64,000 nt of DNA, from positions 216,389 through 280,388 of the forward strand of contig NZ_MSXV01000055.1 of assembly GCF_001945395.1 (NCBI RefSeq), written 5' to 3'. This DNA is from Pseudomonas sp. PA15(2017) (GTDB lineage: Bacteria; Pseudomonadota; Gammaproteobacteria; Pseudomonadales; Pseudomonadaceae). Within the stretch, counting starts at the first letter, position 1; each line of letters opens with the position of its first letter. Below the pieces are notes generated by a model, which was not told where the DNA came from, searched no databases, and saw nothing but the letters and a program-made list of their open reading frames with translations. This document shows positions 59,553 through 64,000 of this stretch, piece by piece. The position numbers and the translations under genes were made by a program.

Positions 59553-60803
59553 ATGCCCGCCAACCTGCCCTACATTTCGCCCGAGCAGCTCTGCGTCGGG
59601 CTCTACATCCAGCTCGATTTGAGCTGGTGGGAACATTCGTTCGCGTTCAGCAATTTCAAGATCAAGGACGACGGCCAGCTCAAGCAGCTGCGCACCCTGG
59701 GTCTCAAGCGCCTGCGTTATGATCCGGCGCGCAGTGACTGCGCGCCCCTGCCACTGGCCGAAGCGCCGGTCGAACAGCCTGCCGCGCCGCCGCCGCCCGA
59801 TCCCCAGGAACAGGCCCGTCAGGCGCGGGTCAAGCAGCTCAGCGTGCTGCGCAAACGCCTGTCGGAAGTCGACCGCGCCTTCGTGCAAGCCAGCCAGCGG
59901 GTCAAGACCCTCAACCAGAGCCTGCGCAACCAGCCGGAGGAATCGGTCAAGCAGGCCGGTGCGCTGGTCAACGAGCTGGTTACCACCATGCTCGGCGAAG
60001 ATGGCGTCGCCCTGCACAGCATCAATGGCAAGGCAGCCGAGGACTCTTACCTGCACTCGCTGAACGTCACCGTGCTGTCGATGATGCTCGGCCGCCAACT
60101 GGGCCTGGACGCCGAAGCCAGCCACATGCTCGGCATGGGCGCCCTGCTGCATGACATCGGCAAGCTGGAACTGCCCAGCAAGGTGCTGCTCAAGCCGCCA
60201 CCGTTGACCCGCGCCGAGCAACAGTTGCTGGAAATGCACACGCTCTACGGCAAGCGCATGGGCGAGAAGCTGATGCTCGATGACGATGTGCTGCGCATCA
60301 TCCACGAGCACCATGAACATTGTGACGGCAGCGGTTATCCACAGCAGCTGCGCGAGGCTTCCATCGGCCGCCTGAGCCGCATCGTGTGCATCGCCAACCA
60401 CTTCGACAACCTGTGCAACCCGATCGACCCGCGAACCGCCCTGAGCCCCCACGAGGCGCTGGCACGGATGTTCCTGCCGCAGTATCGGGTGCGTTTCGAC
60501 GACGTCGCCCTGAAGGCCTTCATCCGCTGCATGGGCGTCTATCCGCCTGGCAGCCTGGTGCAGCTCGAGGACGAACGCTATGCGCTGGTGCTGGGCATGC
60601 ACCCGACCTTGCCGCTGAAACCGACCCTGATCATCTACGATCCGGCAGTGCCAAAGGAGGAAGCGCTGATCGTCAACCTGGAAGCCGAGCCGAAACTGGC
60701 CATCGCCGCCAGCATCCGCCCCTCCCAGCTACCACCCGAAGCGCTGGAATACCTCAACCCGCGCCAGCAACTGAGCTATTTTGTCGACCCACGGCGCCGC
60801 TAG
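59553..60803 (+). CDS. HD-GYP domain cyclic-di-GMP phosphodiesterase with DUF3391
   Basis: A 416-residue protein. The N-terminal DUF3391 domain (about 5-60; SPEQLCVGLYIQLDLSWWEH) is followed by a charged coiled-coil segment (about 85-135) and an HD-GYP domain (about 150-330). Metal ligands and signature residues are present: HDIGKLELP (residue 200), HTLYGKRMGE, HHEHCDGSGYPQ (GYP at 261-263) and DNLCNP. It should hydrolyse c-di-GMP to pGpG or GMP, and resembles PA4108 or PA4781-type enzymes; no receiver domain is present. It stands next to DipA, a second and structurally unrelated c-di-GMP phosphodiesterase. Confidence 0.92.
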   Translation: MPANLPYISPEQLCVGLYIQLDLSWWEHSFAFSNFKIKDDGQLKQLRTLGLKRLRYDPARSDCAPLPLAEAPVEQPAAPPPPDPQEQARQARVKQLSVLRKRLSEVDRAFVQASQRVKTLNQSLRNQPEESVKQAGALVNELVTTMLGEDGVALHSINGKAAEDSYLHSLNVTVLSMMLGRQLGLDAEASHMLGMGALLHDIGKLELPSKVLLKPPPLTRAEQQLLEMHTLYGKRMGEKLMLDDDVLRIIHEHHEHCDGSGYPQQLREASIGRLSRIVCIANHFDNLCNPIDPRTALSPHEALARMFLPQYRVRFDDVALKAFIRCMGVYPPGSLVQLEDERYALVLGMHPTLPLKPTLIIYDPAVPKEEALIVNLEAEPKLAIAASIRPSQLPPEALEYLNPRQQLSYFVDPRRR

Positions 60804-60902
60804 CAGCCGTCGGCTTGAACGTTTGCGGCAGTGTTCATGATCTTTATTACGCATGAAGCGGCAGCTAAAGGCAGAAGCGGACATCGGGCTCTGCTGTTTT
60901 TT

Positions 60903-60968
60903 GTAGGAGGGGCTTTAGCCCCGAGCTATATGAGGGTGCAAAGAGCTCGGGGCTAAAGCCCCTCCTAC
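60903..60968. repeat. REPIN (two inverted REP units)
   Basis: Two arms of 25 bases are perfect inverted copies (60903-60927 and 60944-60968), each starting GTAGGAGGGGCTTTAGCCCC and ending AGCT next to a 16-base spacer. This is the typical pseudomonad REPIN, mobilised by RAYT transposases encoded elsewhere. It lies between the convergent HD-GYP and rlmJ genes and can form a long stable stem that may end transcription from both sides. Confidence 0.9.
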
Positions 60969-61037
60969 GAGTTACGCGAACGATCGCTCCCGCCACTTTG
61001 CTGCCAAAATCGACGCTTAAAGATCGTTAATAGGTCA

Positions 61038-61883
61038 TCAGGGCTGCTGCTCGGCGATCAGCCAATCCAGCCGCCAGTTGCCCTGGCTTTGCGCCAGGCG
61101 TTCGGCCAACCAGGGCAGCAATGCCCGCAGCTCCTCTTCCAACCCCCATGGTGGGTTGCTGATCAGCAGGCCGGAGCCATTGAGGCGCCCGGCATCGTCG
61201 GCCGGGTGGACGAGCAGCTCGGCGCGCAACAACTTTGGTGCGGCGCTCTTCTGCATGTCGCGGTAGAAGCGCTTGAGCTGGCGCTCGTCCTTGATCGGGT
61301 ACCAGACCGCCACGATGGTCTGACGCATGCGCCCGATCGCCTCGTTGAGGGCGGTCACGCAGCGCTCCAGCTCATCGGCCTTCTCGAACGGCGGATCGAT
61401 CAGCATCACTGCCCGTTTCTCGCGCGTTGGCAGCAAGGCACGCGGTAGGTGCCAGCCTTCGCCCAGGTGCACGGCCACGCGGCGGTCGCCGGCCATGTTT
61501 TCCTTGAGCGCCTGGCCGTCGTCCGGGTGCTTCTCGTTCAGGTGCAGGCGGTCCTGTTCACGGGTCTGCAAGCGGGCCAGTTCGGGCGAGCCGGGGTAAT
61601 GACGGAGCACGCCATCGGGGTTCATCGCACGAATCACTTCCAGGTAGTCGAGCAGCGCCTCGGGTGCGTCAGTGGCCTCCCACAGCCGGCCGATGCCTTC
61701 GCGCCATTCACCGGTACGGCTGGCCTGGTCACCTTGCAAGTCGTAGAGGCCGACGCCGGCGTGGCTGTCCAGGTAGGCATAGGGCGCGTCCTTGCGCGCC
61801 AGCAGCGCGAACAGGCGGCAGAGCACCAGGTGTTTGAGCACATCGGCGTGGTTGCCGGCGTGGAAGGCGTGGCGGTAATTCAT
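61038..61883 (-). CDS. rlmJ: 23S rRNA (adenine(2030)-N(6))-methyltransferase
   Basis: Methylates A2030 of 23S rRNA using S-adenosylmethionine, early in 50S assembly. The 281 residues start MNYRHAFHAGNHADVLKHLV, the strongly conserved RlmJ opening, and contain AYLDSHAGVGLYDL (SAM site) and VMLIDPPFEK, the DPPF catalytic motif of N6-adenine methyltransferases. The start at 61883, the second of two adjacent ATGs, has AGGAG at a six-base spacing. It is a single gene, divergent from the acyl-CoA dehydrogenase. Confidence 0.96.
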   Translation of the reverse strand: MNYRHAFHAGNHADVLKHLVLCRLFALLARKDAPYAYLDSHAGVGLYDLQGDQASRTGEWREGIGRLWEATDAPEALLDYLEVIRAMNPDGVLRHYPGSPELARLQTREQDRLHLNEKHPDDGQALKENMAGDRRVAVHLGEGWHLPRALLPTREKRAVMLIDPPFEKADELERCVTALNEAIGRMRQTIVAVWYPIKDERQLKRFYRDMQKSAAPKLLRAELLVHPADDAGRLNGSGLLISNPPWGLEEELRALLPWLAERLAQSQGNWRLDWLIAEQQP

Positions 61884-62043
61884 CATCGGCTCCTGAGCAG
61901 GAGGCGAATTGTAGCCGGCCTGGGCGCCTGGCGCAGCGCCCGGCGGACGCCGTCCGGCTTCTCCCAGGGTATCACCGGCTTCGATGATGCTGGCCACGCC
62001 CGAGCTGCCCTCTAGACTGGCTTCATTCCACCGGAGAGCCACC

Positions 62044-63843
<1,800 letters not shown>

Positions 63844-63923
63844 GCCCTGCGAGGAAAGTCCACAATAAAAAACGGGTCCAGACCAGACTGTGTGAAAACC
63901 TAGCAGTCCGAGGGTGAGTTGAA

Positions 63924-63957
63924 GACAATGCCTCTATCGGTTGATAGGGGCATTGTC
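63924..63957. other. Hairpin upstream of the transposase start
   Basis: GACAATGCCTCTATC and GATAGGGGCATTGTC form a 15-bp stem (one G-U pair) around a four-base loop, ending five bases before the presumed transposase ATG. Such a stem would hide the ribosome binding site in transcripts entering from outside, a common way for insertion sequences to avoid activation by host promoters. Confidence 0.65.
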
Positions 63958-63961
63958 GTTT

Positions 63962-64000
63962 ATGGGTTATATCCAGGGCGAAGGTCGCGGGCAAAGCAGT
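63962..64000 (+). CDS. Transposase, IS1182 family (N-terminal 13 residues only)
   Basis: ATG at 63962 opens a frame reading MGYIQGEGRGQSS to the end of the window. The MxYIQGExRxQ start is characteristic of IS1182-family DDE transposases, which run to about 450-500 residues. Only this fragment can be seen, so whether the gene is complete cannot be judged. No clear ribosome binding site is exposed; the hairpin just upstream may control translation. Confidence 0.6.
   Translation, partial: MGYIQGEGRGQSS

Larger units (their letters stand above)
63884..64000 (+). mobile_element. Left end of an IS1182-family insertion sequence (truncated by the window edge)
   Basis: Beginning near CAGACTGTGTGAAAAC (63884-63899), which looks like an IS terminal repeat, the sequence continues with a long hairpin and then an open frame whose first residues match those of IS1182-family transposases. 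The true left end may be a few bases earlier, and the right end and target duplication lie outside the window. It was inserted between the acyl-CoA dehydrogenase gene and whatever follows. Confidence 0.65.

Overview
This window is a piece of chromosome from a Pseudomonas species, probably from the mendocina/oleovorans/alcaligenes side of the genus rather than P. aeruginosa itself. The evidence is high-GC coding sequence with long antisense shadow frames, REP-type inverted repeats, and a gene order that I recognise as collinear in long stretches with P. aeruginosa PA4964-PA5020. The species call is inference from gene content only.

Layout. 1-8.2 kb is a minus-strand housekeeping block: parC (3' part off the edge), a retropepsin-like protease, a phytase-domain esterase-like protein, parE, a YqiA-type hydrolase, cpdA, a DUF1249 protein and nudF. 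8.3-13.0 kb carries a DUF3298 lipoprotein, thiC with its TPP riboswitch, and a TolC-type outer membrane channel. A ~160-bp near-palindromic element lies between the riboswitch and thiC. 13.2-19 kb holds waaA, a LysR regulator divergent from an EmrE-type SMR pump, a FAD oxidoreductase/aldo-keto reductase pair and an unidentified 319-residue protein.

19-47.7 kb is almost entirely devoted to lipopolysaccharide. The conserved part comprises hldE, dnpA, mig-14, waaL, a wapR-like and an ssg-like glycosyltransferase, msbA, a wapH-like glycosyltransferase, wapO, a double-kinase protein, wapQ, wapP, waaP, waaG, waaC and waaF. These genes build, phosphorylate, carbamoylate and export the heptose-rich core and ligate O antigen to it. 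Into this frame is set an accessory block (about 26.8-28.7 and 30.8-38.8 kb) of glycosyltransferases, a DUF6625 protein, a heptosyltransferase-like GT9, an extra kinase, a polysaccharide pyruvyl transferase homologue and one oppositely oriented glycosyltransferase-like gene of visibly lower GC. The GT4-GT2 pair occurs twice, suggesting internal duplication. This block is the least ordinary part of the window and probably specifies a strain-specific outer core or surface glycan.

47.7-64 kb returns to housekeeping: glnE (directly after waaF, without the ilvE present there in P. aeruginosa), aceE-aceF with palindromic operators upstream and three lipoyl domains in AceF, dipA (degenerate GGDEF plus intact EAL), msrA, a small YjfB-like protein, an HD-GYP phosphodiesterase, rlmJ and a long acyl-CoA dehydrogenase. 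The window ends inside what looks like the left end of an IS1182-family insertion sequence. I saw no tRNA, rRNA or CRISPR array.
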